Positions 11,116-23,777 of a DNA stretch of 64,000 nt are shown in pieces (within the stretch, counting starts at the first letter, position 1; the number at the start of each line of letters is the position of its first letter). This DNA is from Reticulitermes speratus. Taxonomy: Eukaryota; Arthropoda; Insecta; Blattodea; Rhinotermitidae. The translations under genes were made by a program, and so were the position numbers. The stretch lies in the NCBI GenBank assembly GCA_021186555.1, contig JAJKFL010000007.1:5837249-5901248 (forward strand), written 5' to 3'. Below the pieces are notes generated by a model. It had not been told where the DNA came from. It saw nothing but the letters and a program-made list of their open reading frames with translations, and searched no databases.

Positions 11116-11464
11116 ATTGTGATGTCACATTGTTGTTGTTGATGGTGGTGGTGTTTAGTTGATGGTATTATTTCTTTATTCCAATTATATGTGCTTTGTT
11201 TATGACGCTATTCCAACTGGACAGGTTATATAGGGTCGAATGAGATGTGATGATATTCATGTTAGTAGAAGAGTATTTGGAAGGAATTGACCGTAACGTT
11301 TTTAAGGTACTTTTCCGGAGTTTGCTTTTAGCGACTGAAGAAATCCACGGAAACCTCAGTTATATTGTCGGCGACCAGGCCGAGATTCGAACCTGGTACA
11401 TTTCAAATACAAGACTAGGTTTGCAAGTTTGGATTTCTCACAATGGTGTTGATGAAGATTAATA

Positions 11465-11560
11465 TATTGTGGGATATGATGGCATGTCATTGGTAAATAA
11501 TTACCGACGTTTCGGAGGATTTTGCTGCTTCCATATTCAGGGTTAAGTAGGTCTAGAATA
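11465..11560 (-). ncRNA. relic hammerhead-like motif, family n
   Basis: Minus strand: CTGAATA (core CTGANGA with one change), a GGAAG..CCTCC-like stem II, and GAAACGTCGGTAAT. Related relics occur near 24575-24655 and 47515-47640. Confidence 0.4.
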
Positions 11561-11859
11561 GTCTCAGAGCGTTACTGCCACAACTAGTTGCACAGTGATA
11601 TATGTGACCTGTGACACACTATTGCTGTGAAGGTTTTTGGCTTCTACTGAAAAACCTGGCATAACAAGCATTTACTTCTCTCCATTGTTTAAAATATTTT
11701 AGTGATTTTGAATGTTTAGTAGCACAGTTCATTAAATATTTTTGGGCGTAAAGTAAAATGAGAGCTCTAAATGTAAAATAAAATAAAAAATGTATATTTT
11801 CACTGTTTTAACCCTGTGAAGATCGAAAATTAAACTGAATTATATTTAAATATTCAACT

Positions 11860-13188
11860 CGTACCGCACAGTAAACATACTACATCTCGATTACAAAAAC
11901 CAATCAGTTAATGCTGTACAGTGAAATAATCGCTGTTTGTTCTGAGATCCACACAAAACACATAAATACAGTCCGTACTGCGCAGTAAACACACTCCGTC
12001 TCAGTTATACAAACCAATCGGCTAATGTTGTACAGTGAAATAATCGCTGTTTGTTCTGAGATCCACACAAAACACATAAATACAGTCCGTACCGCGCAGT
12101 AAACACACTCCGTCTCAGTTATACAAACCAGTCAGTTAATGTTGTACAGTGAAATAATCGCTGTTTGTTCTGAGATCCACACAAAACACATAAATACAGT
12201 CCGTACCGCGCAGTAAACACACTCCGTCTCAGTTATACAAACCAGTCAGTTAATGTTGTACAGTGAAATAATCGCTGTTTGTTCTGAGATCCACACAAAA
12301 CACATAAATACAGTCCGTACCGCGCAGTAAACACACTCCGTCTCAGTTATACAAACCAGTCAGTTAATGCTGTACAGTGAAATAATCGCTGTTTGTTCTG
12401 AGATCCACACAAAACACATAAATACAGTCCGTACTGCGCAGTAAACACACTCCGTCTCAGTTATACAAACCAATCGGTTAATGTTGTACAGTGAAATAAT
12501 CGCTGTTTGTTCTGAGATCCACACAAAACACATAAATACAGTCCGTACCGCGCAGTAAACACACTCCGTCTCAGTTATACAAACCAGTCAGTTAATGTTG
12601 TACAGTGAAATAATCGCTGTTTGTTCTGAGATCCAAACAAAACACATAAATACAGTCCGTACCGCGCAGTAAACACACTCCGTCTCAGTTATACAAACCA
12701 GTCAGTTAATGCTGTACAGTGAAATAATCGCTGTTTGTTCTGAGATCCACACAAAACACATAAATACAGTCCGTACCGCGCAGTAAACACACTCCGTCTC
12801 AGTTATACAAACCAGTCAGTTAATGCTGTACAGTGAAATAATCGCTGTTTGTTCTCAGATCCACACAAAACACATAAATACAGTCCGTACCGCGCAGTAA
12901 ACACACTCCGTCTCAGTTATACAAACCAGTCAGTTAATGTTGTACAGTGAAATAATCGCTGTTTGTTCTGAGATCCACACAAAACACATAAATACAGTCC
13001 GTACCGCGCAGTAAACACACTCCGTCTCAGTTATACAAACCAGTCAGTTAATGTTGTACAGTGAAATAATCGCTGTTTGTTCTGAGATCCACACAAAACA
13101 CATAAATACAGTCCGTACCGCGCAGTAAACACACTCCGTCTCAGTTATACAAACCAGTCAGTTAATGTTGTACAGTGAAATAATCGCT
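11860..13188. repeat. 114-bp satellite array, about 11.7 copies
   Basis: The anchor gtccgtac recurs at 11971, 12085, 12199, 12313, 12427, 12541, 12655, 12769, 12883, 12997 and 13111, exactly 114 bp apart. Copies are nearly identical except the first. A linked variant pair (actgcgcag plus caatcgg) occurs in the monomers at 11971 and 12427, 456 bp (four monomers) apart, hinting at a four-unit duplication. No coding capacity. The array sits in intron 1 of the Scratch-like gene. Confidence 0.95.
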
Positions 13189-13195
13189 TTCACAG

Positions 13196-13640
13196 TATTA
13201 CCACCGTGCATTTTTTAAACAAATAATAAAACCAACGAATGCACTATATTGACCACTTTTATTATGGCCTATTTCCCCTCACCCTACACGTGTTTCGGAA
13301 CTTTAAAGTTCCATCCTCAGGGGTTTGTCGTGTGCTACCAATTATTCACATATTAAAATAAATACACAATATGTACAATAGTCTGTTAAAGTCTTAAAAC
13401 CATAGGTAAATGAATATTCAGAACCCTTTTAAAATTGTACGATATGTACGGTAGTCTGTTAGAATCTTAAAATCTCACGTAAATGTATATTTAAAACCTG
13501 TTTTAAAAAGTCGTGAACTGTCCGTAATATTCACTGTTTGTTTACGGAACTACTGGCGTAATTTCTACAACTCCTTGTTCCATTTCTTGTGTGTTGTGAT
13601 GCTACTGTGCTATCTTTTCAAGGCTGTGTGTGTAGGTCTC
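13196..13640 (-). mobile_element. hammerhead element, family e/k, single-armed
   Basis: Starts with the inverted tail box (accgtgcat, 13203-13211) and the box accaacgaatgcac (13231-13244), then the ribozyme. It is homologous to the element at 54527-54950 through ctttcaaggctgtgtgtg. It abuts the end of the 114-bp array. No clear target duplication. Confidence 0.65.
13281..13324 (-). ncRNA. hammerhead ribozyme motif
   Basis: Minus strand: CCC stem I arm, core CTGAGGA, stem II GGAACT..AGTTCC, GAAA, palindromic stem III CACGTG, TA, GGG. Core intact. Confidence 0.78.
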
Positions 13641-13655
13641 CCTACACACACATCA

Positions 13656-15231
13656 AATTCTTACGTTCACTACGATGGTATGATGGTAATAAATCGATTA
13701 AAATCATTATTATTATCATCATCATCATCCATCACGTGTTAGGCCTTAATAGACCTGTTTCGCCCTCGTCTAATAGTCTCTTCAAAGGTCTTCTAAGTCG
13801 TCTTCGCCCGTTTGTTATAACCAGGTTAAATTGCCCACCGTATAAAATTCTGTTACTAATGAGGCATGATAGTATTTAGAGGATACGATGTTAGAGGGGA
13901 CATTTTGTTAATAACATCTGCTTGTATGAGACAGCACGTATCACCAACGGTTATTTTAATAGAGAATTAAGTTACTGTTAAGTTAATGTAATGAACTGAG
14001 TCTATTGTTAAATTGCTTTACAAATTACTTCAGTAAATTAAATTTGATATACGCCATTACAGTGGAGTGTGGTGTAGGCTCGTTTAAAACATTTAAATGC
14101 GTCAGCGCCTCTGTCGGACGTTCCAAAGCATCAACAAACGTGAAGGCGTGGAGTTTGTTGGCAGCCGCCATATTGCTCTGAGGCGCTCATGGCTGTGGCG
14201 AAAAAAAAAACGGATGTTTGTGACGTAGATGTTGTTAGGGTAAAGGATTCTGTATATGTATGTAGAATAGCCTGTTGATATTGAATCTAGGGCAACGGTT
14301 GTTTACATTGTTGAAGATTCAGGTTTTCTGGGGTGTAAAGTTTGTCACTTGATTGCACATTGATGGAACCAACAGTAGAGGTAGCATTGGCATGCAACGT
14401 CACGATTACACACCGAACACGACGAGTCGAACAGTAATGCCTCTCATTTGCATTCGGGACTTGCCAGGTTCGAAAATCCACGTAGATACCTACTAATCTA
14501 AGTCACAAATTTTGTGGTTTTCTCAGCCTCTTTAGGACATCCGAGAAGAGGACTTTGACACAGACGATGGCCGAATCCTTTCCACTCTTTTATTAGTTCA
14601 TCCTATCTTAAATTACAATAATGGCTGCAGTTGACACCGCGTCATTAAATATTTATGATTCCAACCATTTATACTTCACTCCGTAAGGTCTAATATTTTG
14701 GAATTCAAGTAGAACCACGTAGTGGCAAGTGCCTTACAGTCATGCTCATATTAGAAGTTTAATTTAGACTTAATTCGACATTTCAAACAGAATCTTTTCT
14801 GTTCCTGTCACATACCTGCTAAAGATTGAAATATACAAAAGACAGTTTTACGTTGTTGCCCTGTAAGGGTGTAAAAATTTGTCATTCCTTAGGGAAGAAC
14901 ATTGTCTAGCTGTATGAAGTGCGAAAAATTGAAATACACCAAATTTTAATTTTAACTTTTGTTACGCATGGGTGTCAAACTTGGTCTTTCATCCATGAGA
15001 GAATGACATAGATTGAGGTTTGGCAGTCGTTAATTTTATGCCCTATAGTGATTTTAATTTTAATTATATAACAAATGGGCGAAGACGACTTAAAAGACCT
15101 TTGAAGAGACTATTAGACGAGGGCGAAACAGGTCTATTAAGGCCTAACACGTGATGGATGATGATGATGATAATAATAATGATTTTAATCGATTTATTAC
15201 CATCATACCATCGTAGTGAACGTAAGAATTT
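13656..15231. repeat. inverted pair of about 165-bp repeats around 1.25 kb of unrelated sequence
   Basis: 13656-13819 and 15067-15231 are near-perfect inverse copies. They include the (atc)n run, ccatcacgtgttaggcctt, tagacctgtttcgccctcg, and cttctaagtcgtcttcgccc with its gacttaaa variant. They could be one long-TIR element or two head-to-head SINE-like insertions. The interior has no recognisable gene. Confidence 0.7.
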
Positions 15232-15247
15232 TCTCTGTTTTATTTAA

Positions 15248-15300
15248 ACGTAAGTTCCAAAATGATTCGACCCTGCAGAGCATCATCGGGAAAGCCAGTT
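15248..15300 (-). ncRNA. relic hammerhead-like motif
   Basis: Minus strand: CCGATGA (one change from the core), gctctgcagggtc and GAATC. Stem II is imperfect and GAAAC is damaged. Confidence 0.25.
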
Positions 15301-15764
15301 GTTCAACAGCAAGGGTGGAAAGGGTGGAAGAGTGAATAATAATAGACATATTTTTGACCGAAATGTAGGATATATACTTGGTTCCATAACGATCTACATT
15401 ATCGAAACATTTAGGAAACTGCGTAGTAAATTAAGGGGCTCACAAGTTTGAATTTCGCTGGAAGGTATGATTACAGATTATGTAGGTTCAGGGTGTTTGA
15501 GAAGGAAGAACCGAAGATAGTATTTGTGTCTAAGGGAGGGCAAGGAACAGAAAAATTAAAGGGGCATAAAACAGACTTTGCAAATTATTATTAAGGTGCA
15601 CAAAAGAAAGAGGGTGAGATGTGTAGGATACGTAGTATGCATAGAAATGAGAAATTCCATCGAAAGTTTTGTCTGAAAACGTGAAGGGAAAGTGACCGCT
15701 TGAGAGATGTACAAATGAATAGGATAATAATATTAAAACTGTTTAAAGAAACAGGTTATAAGCG

Positions 15765-15985
15765 TGTGCACTGGATTATATGGGTTTAGGAAACAGTCCA
15801 GTAGGTGGCTGTCGTGGACAAGGTAACAGATAGCTGGGTTCCATAAATAGGTGGGGATTTCTCGGCCAGCTGAGCGACTGTCCAAAATAGATTTGGATAA
15901 AAGACTTTCAAGTCGCATAAAAAGCGGGTAATTTCATGAACAGCTCAGAAACTACCAGCTTCTCAATAAGGAATCTTCACCACGA
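15765..15985 (+). mobile_element. decayed 3' fragment of the non-LTR retrotransposon family
   Basis: Retains ggttccataaat..gtgggga, the gcgactgt..., gcttctcaa.aag and gaagttagtta words of the 3' end found at 36380-36497, with many changes. Confidence 0.5.
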
Positions 15986-16098
15986 AGTTAGTTATTTGGT
16001 TCGTTAGTGTTGCCTGTTTAAAAGTTGCGGTTTGAATTTAGTCAGTGGGACGCAGTGCTCGCCGGGTGGGTCAGACCGCCCGCCACTGCAACACATAC

Positions 16099-16162
16099 CT
16101 CTCTGCTCGTACTCCACCACCGTGTTGTACCGGCGATGTGTGATGAGGAACGCTCTGGGCAT
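16099..16162 (-). CDS. scrt: Scratch-like protein, coding exon 1 with SNAG repression motif
   Basis: The first in-frame ATG on the minus strand (16162) opens MPRAFLITHRRYN, a SNAG motif (MPRxFLV/I) of the kind that starts Snail, Scratch and Gfi proteins and recruits LSD1/CoREST-type corepressors. SNAG works only at the extreme N-terminus, which supports this start. The exon encodes 21 residues plus one base and ends at a good donor (CAGAG/gtatgt, gt at 16098-16097) in phase 1, exactly the phase needed to join the exon at 4502 (G plus AC). The intron to exon 2 is 11.6 kb. The surrounding 16.02-16.34 kb is unusually GC-rich for this window, as expected for a 5' gene end. No other gene is visible on this strand between 16.1 and 4.5 kb. 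Confidence 0.8.
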
Positions 16163-16340
16163 GCTGCTCGGAGCCTGCTGGACCACCTTGTCCTCCTCCC
16201 GGCGCGCACACGACTGAATCACCGTCTCAAGCCGAGACGCGTGCCACAGAAGTCATTTGAGCAGCTTCCCCACAGTGTCGCGTGTCTCCCCTCCCCCGAA
16301 TTGCACTAAAATGCACTCCCTCCCCGGACAGGAGTGCAGC
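16163..16340 (-). promoter_or_regulatory. probable 5' UTR / promoter-proximal region of the Scratch-like gene
   Basis: GC-rich sequence directly upstream of the SNAG start codon, unlike the AT-rich flanks. The reading frame stays open without an ATG for at least 60 bases upstream. I see no clear TATA box or initiator, so the transcription start is not located. Confidence 0.35.
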
Positions 16341-19300
16341 ACTTTGTCTAACTCAGTAGATTTTATGGGAAAAACCTTCCTGATCTTCAGTAGTATTTTC
16401 CGAATTACATTTTGCATTATATCTTCGATGTTTGTGTACATACGTTTGTGACTGTCCAGGGTGTAGCGTGGATTACAGGCACATCTTGTGATCAGGACTT
16501 CAACGAGAGAGTGGTTAGCTGTGAAACATGCCGTGCTGTGTAAAATTACAAATGCTGAATATGAGGTCAGTAAAAGCTTTCAGGGACAACTTTCACGAAA
16601 AAACCGCTAGAAGATTAAATAGATCATCTCTTATATTTTGATCAGTAATTTGTGTGTAATATCATAACTTCAGTTTTCGGTAAATACTTAAAATTCACTA
16701 TGTTGTGTTTTGATACATCAGCCTCTAAAAGTAAAGCAAAATAATTTCATTTTTATTCGCTGGTAACTTGATAAATTTGACGTAGCTTGACTCAGTTTAC
16801 GGCCCGCTCGGTTTTCGCGTAATTTTCTGGAAACATATTGTATCGTAACTTTGGTCCTGCATCACAGAATAGCTGAGTGTCATCAAACGCAGAAGTACTT
16901 TACCAAGTGTCCTGTCGTTCCTTCTTCAATATGCAAGTTCCAACCCGAGCCAGAATTATTTAACACGTATTACACCTTTACTTCTTCTGTAACTACAAAA
17001 TATTTGGGTGTCATCCAAACCCAAAACCACTTGAACGGGAAGTATTTCTTTAATTTATTCTAAAACGTCAAAACATCATACTGTTGTCGCAAGATAGCGG
17101 TTGCTTTTCTCAATTGTTTTCTAAACTTTAAAATATCAGACTCTCTTCACAGGCTAAAATCACTTCTATAGGTATCACATCTTTACTTTCAGTATCATCG
17201 CTTCGTTTTTTCTTAAACCCCAAAAGTTTGAGTGCCGTCGTGATCTAAAAACACTTTAGCAGTTACTGTAGCTTCAGTTCTTTCTTAGATTCTATCGGTG
17301 GCATCAAGGTAGAAATCACTTACAACTGCTATCACTTCAATACTAAAATCACAATGTCTGTATACTAACTAAAGCCATTTTAACAGATACTGTGTTCCGT
17401 TTCTAACACTCAGTATATATCATATCGTGACGAAAGAAAGACGCAGTCAGGCGAAAGAAATCATCTTTACAGAATAAACTGTCAAACAATTTAACCCACT
17501 ACCTGTGATTGGAGTGTCTCATGTGTTTTATGTACAAACAAAATAAATTTTGTTTAATGTGTCATTGTAACACTCTGAACGGATTATCCAATATTTCTTC
17601 GTATTCTTTATAATTTATTGGAGGTTAGTATGCACATAAACTGAATTGTTTGATATTACGAAGTAAAATCACTGGTTAGGGGGGATGGTACTCCGGCAAG
17701 TAAATTTTCTATTGCTGATTTAATTAACGTGCATCTTTCTAACATAAAAACAGGTATTCAATTTTTAACAGCACAGGGATGGAACTAACTAGTATAAGCA
17801 CACGCGTTCAGAAGTCTTCCCATTTTGACACTCATATCTTAAATATGACTCGAAATGTTTGAGAATGTATCCTGTACAGAACCCACGACATCCAGTCTTC
17901 AATGATATGGAAGGTAGAAGATGGTAGCCTCAGAATTTCTTTATGCAACTGCAAGTTTCAGTGTGTGGCCAGGCGACAAAATAGTGACTTGATTAAACAA
18001 TTTATATCAACATCCAGCTGACGCAAACATTACCCAGTAGTCTACCATTTAACATCCGTTTTTCGACAAGTCAGCAGCCATCCTATGACCTTTCCTTTTT
18101 CGTGCAGATTCTGTTCTCACCAGTCCTTCTGATATGCCGTTTACGACTGTAGCCATATATAAATCCGAACCTGTGTTTAATCCTGGTTGCAGCAAGATGC
18201 AAAATATTATAAATTTTGTCGCATGCAGATTTCTGCTTTCAACGTGACAGCTTCCCTGTACCTTGTGCCTAAACTAGTGCAGCTAGTCCACATCTCTCAC
18301 ACTTTTTCAATCACAGATTTAAACCAAACCTAACGTCTCCTGGTCTTATCAGCAAGAAGGTAATGAAACTCTTGCTCTTCAGTTCATCAGTGTCCAGTTC
18401 TCTTTTGCTCAAATTTATGAATTTGGAGACGATGACGATGGGCAGTGATACAAAGCAAATTATTTTAATGAGACTTCCGGACTTGAGAGATGCCGTATCA
18501 GACAATGGCGCAACACGAAGTAGTGTGATCAGACCTGCAGAACTGGCCGTTGTGAAGACAGTCATTGGCACAGTATTGAACGGTTTTTTACAATTTTTTT
18601 GTGCCAGGATACAACGGTTTTTTGTAATTACAGGCAGTGATACAAACAATATATTTTGATCGTGTCACGGACAGCCTTCTGTTCGGATTTCCTGCGACTG
18701 CTTCCGTTGAAACTGAAGTGATTTGCTGTGAATGTTGGCAAAGATATTAGTCTTTCTGTGAGATAAAAATGGCCGTTCATCAAACTTCTGAAGTTGCACC
18801 GTATCTGCAACTTACATTTATTGCGGTATTTTTAACTCCAACGTTTCTGAACTCTGGCGAAAAAACAGGTAACAACGGGTTACGGCAGGAAATGGGGTAA
18901 ATTTTCATTAGTCGAAACCGAAATTTTAAGAGAAATCCACAACTTAACTACAAATTCGCTACTTATAAATACGAAGGGACTTAACTATTATAGGGCCCAT
19001 TTTTGTGGCAGGATCACACACAAAAACGGAACTTAGTTTCTTAACAGCATGTGTAGTCAAATTTTAACACATGTACTGGGAATTTGCCTTCGTCTTTTCT
19101 TTTTTTAAAAGCACAACTTTTGGGCCCAATAGATGGATTTAATTTCTTTGCATATCTAGTTGCCAAAGTATAGTAGGTTTCTTAATTTGACCTGATGACG
19201 TAAGCAGAGCCAGATTCCCAAACGTTATATTCACAAACCTAGAAGATATTGTGGAAAGTGTGCCGTATATGCATTACGTTAATAGTGCAACTTTTTTGCA

Positions 19301-20866
19301 AACCTTTAGATTTGTTTTAAAATGCCCAACATTTGTTTACAAAACTTTCATACGGAAATGCAAAGAAACTCAGAAATAATTGTGCAACGTATATTGATTT
19401 TATACTTTCAGAACAAAAATAGACACTTTAAGTTTGCCACGCACTATATGTACCACATGCGTTAACATTAAAAGAGGTCCAAATTTTGTCCACAGCATGA
19501 TTTATTTTCTTCATATGGTTTCTGTAATTCGCACAATAAACAGCTCTTATTTCTTTAAACAGCATTACGTGGCTGTTCTTTGTAATGGATCTTCAGCTTG
19601 TTCACTATGAGATGGAAACTAAAATTTATGTATTATTTACATTAATTTGGTGCTTCTAATGTTTACGTAATGACATTTTTGTGTAGGTGTAATAATTAAG
19701 TCTTGTTTAAATAAGAGTTTAAAAATTTAACTAGAAACGAAGCTATGAAGAGGCAAATAACATCAAATTTGGAACGAATTTAAACGTACTAAATATGGCA
19801 ACAAAAATTGTCAGTGCATTATCTTGGATTTAAATCGTTAATTCCTAAAGGTATATTATTCATATCAGATCAGTTTCGTATTGAATTTGTGCCGCTGCTT
19901 AATTCACGTAATTTCAAACCTTTGGCTTGTACAAACTATTCTTGAGGCATTTTATAATTGATAGGAAAGTAATTGTTAAATAAAGCAACCTCTTTCCCAT
20001 TAAATATTTCAATTTGTCCCAAGAATGTACATAGTAATACCGTATATCCCAATCATAATCCGATCCAAACACTAAATTATTTTAGCGTATTGAGGCAATA
20101 AATTGACGACACAGATATCAGAGCCTATAACAGAATTCAACAAGACGTCTTATATCCTACCATTTAAATAACCGTGCAACAAACAGTAACAAATTTAAAA
20201 GGCACCGTTTTTCCTTACAGACTGCTCCTACAGCACCATACAAATCAGAACTGAGTATTATCACACACAAGTATAGAATACTTGCAGCGCTGTCTGTCTG
20301 TAAGGAGATGTGTGCCTGTGTGGTGGAGCTGTGCCAGAAACCACACACACCTTGTGTTTGGTCTGCAGTGGTTTACAGGAACCAACTTCCTGCCAGATTT
20401 AGACTGCTGACTAATATGTCAGAGAACCCATTCACGTTTTGCGCGTCAGTGTGATGGCAGCACAAGAAAGAGCTGAATGTTGAGTCTCATATGTTGAAAA
20501 ATTACTAAGTAAATTAGTTATTAATTATAAAATAAAAATTATCAGCTGTTGAAATCCATTTTTAAAGTTATTCGTGTGAATGTATTTAACAATTTGCTAC
20601 AAATTCCCGTTTAAAACAAGTTAATTTTAGTCGACATATCATCCATAATCTAAAAGTCTTCCACTAGTCATCCATTCAGTAAGTGCTTGTTTTCTTTACT
20701 TTATAAGGAAATATATGTTTATTTTTTATATTAATTGTCATGCAGGGCTCAGTTTGCTCTCATACAATAATCTGTTCTTCATAACTTGATAACGTTGCAT
20801 TTGGGCTTCGTGAAAAATAGCAACTTTGATGTCTAAATACGTTCCAGAAGTATGTTTTCCCCTTTT
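16341..20866. other. no gene or known repeat recognised
   Basis: AT-rich intergenic DNA. A pair of overlapping opposite-strand frames at 18311-18659 has no recognisable motif, although a short word (cagtgatacaaa) is repeated inside it. Confidence 0.45.
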
Positions 20867-20867
20867 T

Positions 20868-21125
20868 TCTCCATGGCACAACAGCCCCTAGTGGAGCAGG
20901 GCCTCCTCATTATTGAGGCTTCACCATCACACTCAGTTAAACACACTACACTCGATAGGACTCCTCTGGACGAGTGATCAGCCCGTCGCAGAGACCTCTA
21001 CCTGACAACACACAACACTCACAACAGACAAACATCCATGCCCCCGGCGGGATTCGAACCCACAATCCCAGCAAGCGAGCGGCTGCAGACCTACGCCTTA
21101 GACCGCGCGGCCACTGGGATCGGCC
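20868..21125 (-). mobile_element. SINE-A
   Basis: Full-length minus-strand copy; B box intact, head ends gccactgggatcggc. Confidence 0.87.
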
Positions 21126-21782
21126 TTTGTTTTTCAGTATAGACTCCAACATCAAGTATCACCGAAATTTATTCAGTGGCATGGAAGTCAACACACAGTA
21201 GAAAATATCTCCCCAAAGGGTCGTTTTACAGTAGATGTAATCAGACCATAGACAAGTTAATATGACACGACAAATTAGAAACTTTAAGCCACTCTTGATA
21301 GAGGTGTCTTTGTCCAGCCGCTGCCCTTCCTTCATGGATTGCATTTCGGAATTATGAAAGATAATTCGTGCTTAGCGTTTAGGAAACTGTCTCTGGTGCA
21401 ATCATCAGTGTTTTGATGTAATGAGTGCCGTGGCGACAATCTTCATTTATTATCAGATAACAGTCAGTCTAAAACTGATCATGTACTCCACATCCATAAG
21501 GCTGATCGCTTCAGACGTCTCCACTGCGCAGTCGCAGTGGAAAATACAAACACACAGTCGTTTTCTAGTATCTAAATGCTTTGATGCACAATGATTTAAG
21601 GGACGATCTAGCCGAATAACTAAATCCACAGAGCAGAAACCTTCTTGAGAAGCTAAAAGGCAGTCAGCTACTGACAAACTTAACCACCTTCTTATGAAAT
21701 CCGCAAGTTAATTGCCCTATTCACAAAATTGAACCCTTTCTTCCGCCAAATGAACCCAGGTTTTCTTTTTGAGTGAAGGGTT
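21126..21782. other. no feature recognised
   Basis: Nothing supported on either strand. Confidence 0.45.
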
Positions 21783-22019
21783 CCACAGCAGATTCTACGG
21801 ACGTACCGCAGCCTTAAGGATTATTGTGCAACACTGTGATGAAGATGATTAATTTTTTTTCGTTTTTCCTTGTAATGGAGCACCGGTGGAATGAAACTGA
21901 CAGGGGAAAACCGAAGTACACGGGAAAAATCTGTCCCAGTGCCACTTGACTGACCAGGGATCGAACACAGGTCTCCGCCGTGAGAGGCTGGCGACTTACC
22001 GCCTGAACCATGGCACGGC
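21783..22019 (-). mobile_element. SINE-B (second tRNA-derived family)
   Basis: Minus strand: a tRNA-like head (gccatggttcaggcggtaagtc with B box GTTCGATCC), then ccgtgtacttcggttttccc and a tail with ggattattgtgcaac. The same family is on the plus strand at 26104. Confidence 0.75.
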
Positions 22020-22515
22020 CTAAATGAACCCCGTTCCTAATATCCCACTTCTTAATTGTCCCTTTTTAACTCTAGGGCTCCCAGGTGGTAACTTACCTCC
22101 CGGGTTTCCATCTACAATTTTGCATCTCTTTATAATCTCTCATATGCTTACTATATTCCATGCTTGTTGTCCTTGATTTCACCAGCCTAATAGGCCTTAT
22201 ATTTTTTAATAAGTTATAAATTATGATGTTCTTTATCAAGTAGTTTTCTCCAGTTTCTCTTTACTTCCTGCATCTGATCCTCAAATATTCTTCTCAGCAC
22301 CGTGTGCTCAAACACCCTCAAAGTATTTTAATAAAGATCAAGTTTAAAATGCAGTTTATACTTTCGTATATTTCGAGCTTTATATTTAGATGGCAGAGGA
22401 GGAAACAAAACATTCCTAACTAAATCATAACATACTTCTAAATTAATATTCTCCCAATTCCTTATTAAATCCAGCTTCATTTTTAAAGTAAGTCATTCAG
22501 TTGTGTTATTTATAA
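22020..22515. other. no feature recognised
   Basis: AT-rich; nothing supported. Confidence 0.45.
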
Positions 22516-22945
<430 letters not shown>

Positions 22946-23240
22946 ACTTTGATTTGTTACTGTCTTCAATAAACATTTGAACATCGCCATATTTTCGAAG
23001 AATTTATTGGCTGTCTTTGTATTGTGATATGATGAACTTGAAAATGTGGGCTGTAATAAACTTTTTCTGCTTGTACTTGAACGTTACGTCAAAGCGAGTT
23101 GCGTAAAAAGTAGGTGTTAATATGTGGGACTGACGTTATATAAAATTAAATTGATTCCACAAATTATTCGAAATTATTTCAATAATTTCAGAGTTAAAAT
23201 ATACTGCGACTGACGGACCTGTTCCCTATATGTTTATGTT

Positions 23241-23638
23241 TGTGACAGAATGAGTTAGATGTAAATATTACTTGCAGAAGTGACCACAATTGAAATACCG
23301 GCAAGGCAGCAGTAAAGGCAGGTCTGTTCAGAGTTCTGATTCCTGTTATTGAGCCCATAACGTTAGGCGCCCGACAGCTGGCTCTGTGCAGCGAGCAAGA
23401 ATAGACTGAGCGTTACAGTGTAGACCATTCACCCGCAAACTATAACACGTGTTCCTTATTCGTACTTCAGACTTGCAGTTCTTCGCAGGTGTTGTGGTTA
23501 TAAGCTCAGTAGGTAATGTAACATGTCGGCAGTACGAGGGATTTTGTTTTAGCTTTTTGCTTGATGGCAGTCCTTAGTAAACGGTGAAGTCTGTTAGAGA
23601 CTGTAGTTCGTAAATAAACCTGCCTTTTTTATAAAACA
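23241..23638 (+). mobile_element. possible solo LTR with adjacent primer-binding-like sequence
   Basis: Runs from TGTGACAG to AAAACA, with a polyadenylation signal (aataaa, about 23613). It is followed at once by TGGTGACGACG, the kind of TGG-starting sequence expected for a tRNA primer site of a Gypsy-type element. No second LTR or gag/pol frame is present in the window. Confidence 0.42.
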
Positions 23639-23777
23639 TGGTGACGACGCGAAATTTTTGGGTTACGTCCGACGAAATCAGTCTAAAAGAATCGACGCCC
23701 AACTAATAATTTCTTTAAAACATAAAATGAAAAAATAATAATAATAATAATAATTTGTATAACTACGAATATAAAAA

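Larger units (their letters stand above)
4503..16098 (-). other. intron 1 of the Scratch-like gene (11.6 kb)
   Basis: A phase-1 intron. It contains SINE-A copies, a hammerhead element (7777-8195), a dispersed repeat, non-LTR remnants, the 114-bp satellite and a long inverted repeat, all listed separately. I see nothing recognisable in 5410-7760, 8210-8990 or 9750-10880 apart from a poly-T run near 10440. Confidence 0.7.

Noticed and set aside
11860-13188. CRISPR-like regular array
   Set aside because: Uninterrupted tandem satellite without spacers, in animal DNA.
16025-16309. Plus-strand frames of 94 and 61 codons over the SNAG exon
   Set aside because: Shadows of the GC-rich minus-strand exon and its leader.
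18311-18659. 112- and 98-codon overlapping frames on opposite strands
   Set aside because: No motif recognised on either strand; could be a fragment of an unknown repeat.
20946-21155. Recurring peptide SQWPRGLRR... at many loci
   Set aside because: It is the translation of SINE-A, a polymerase III element, not a protein family.
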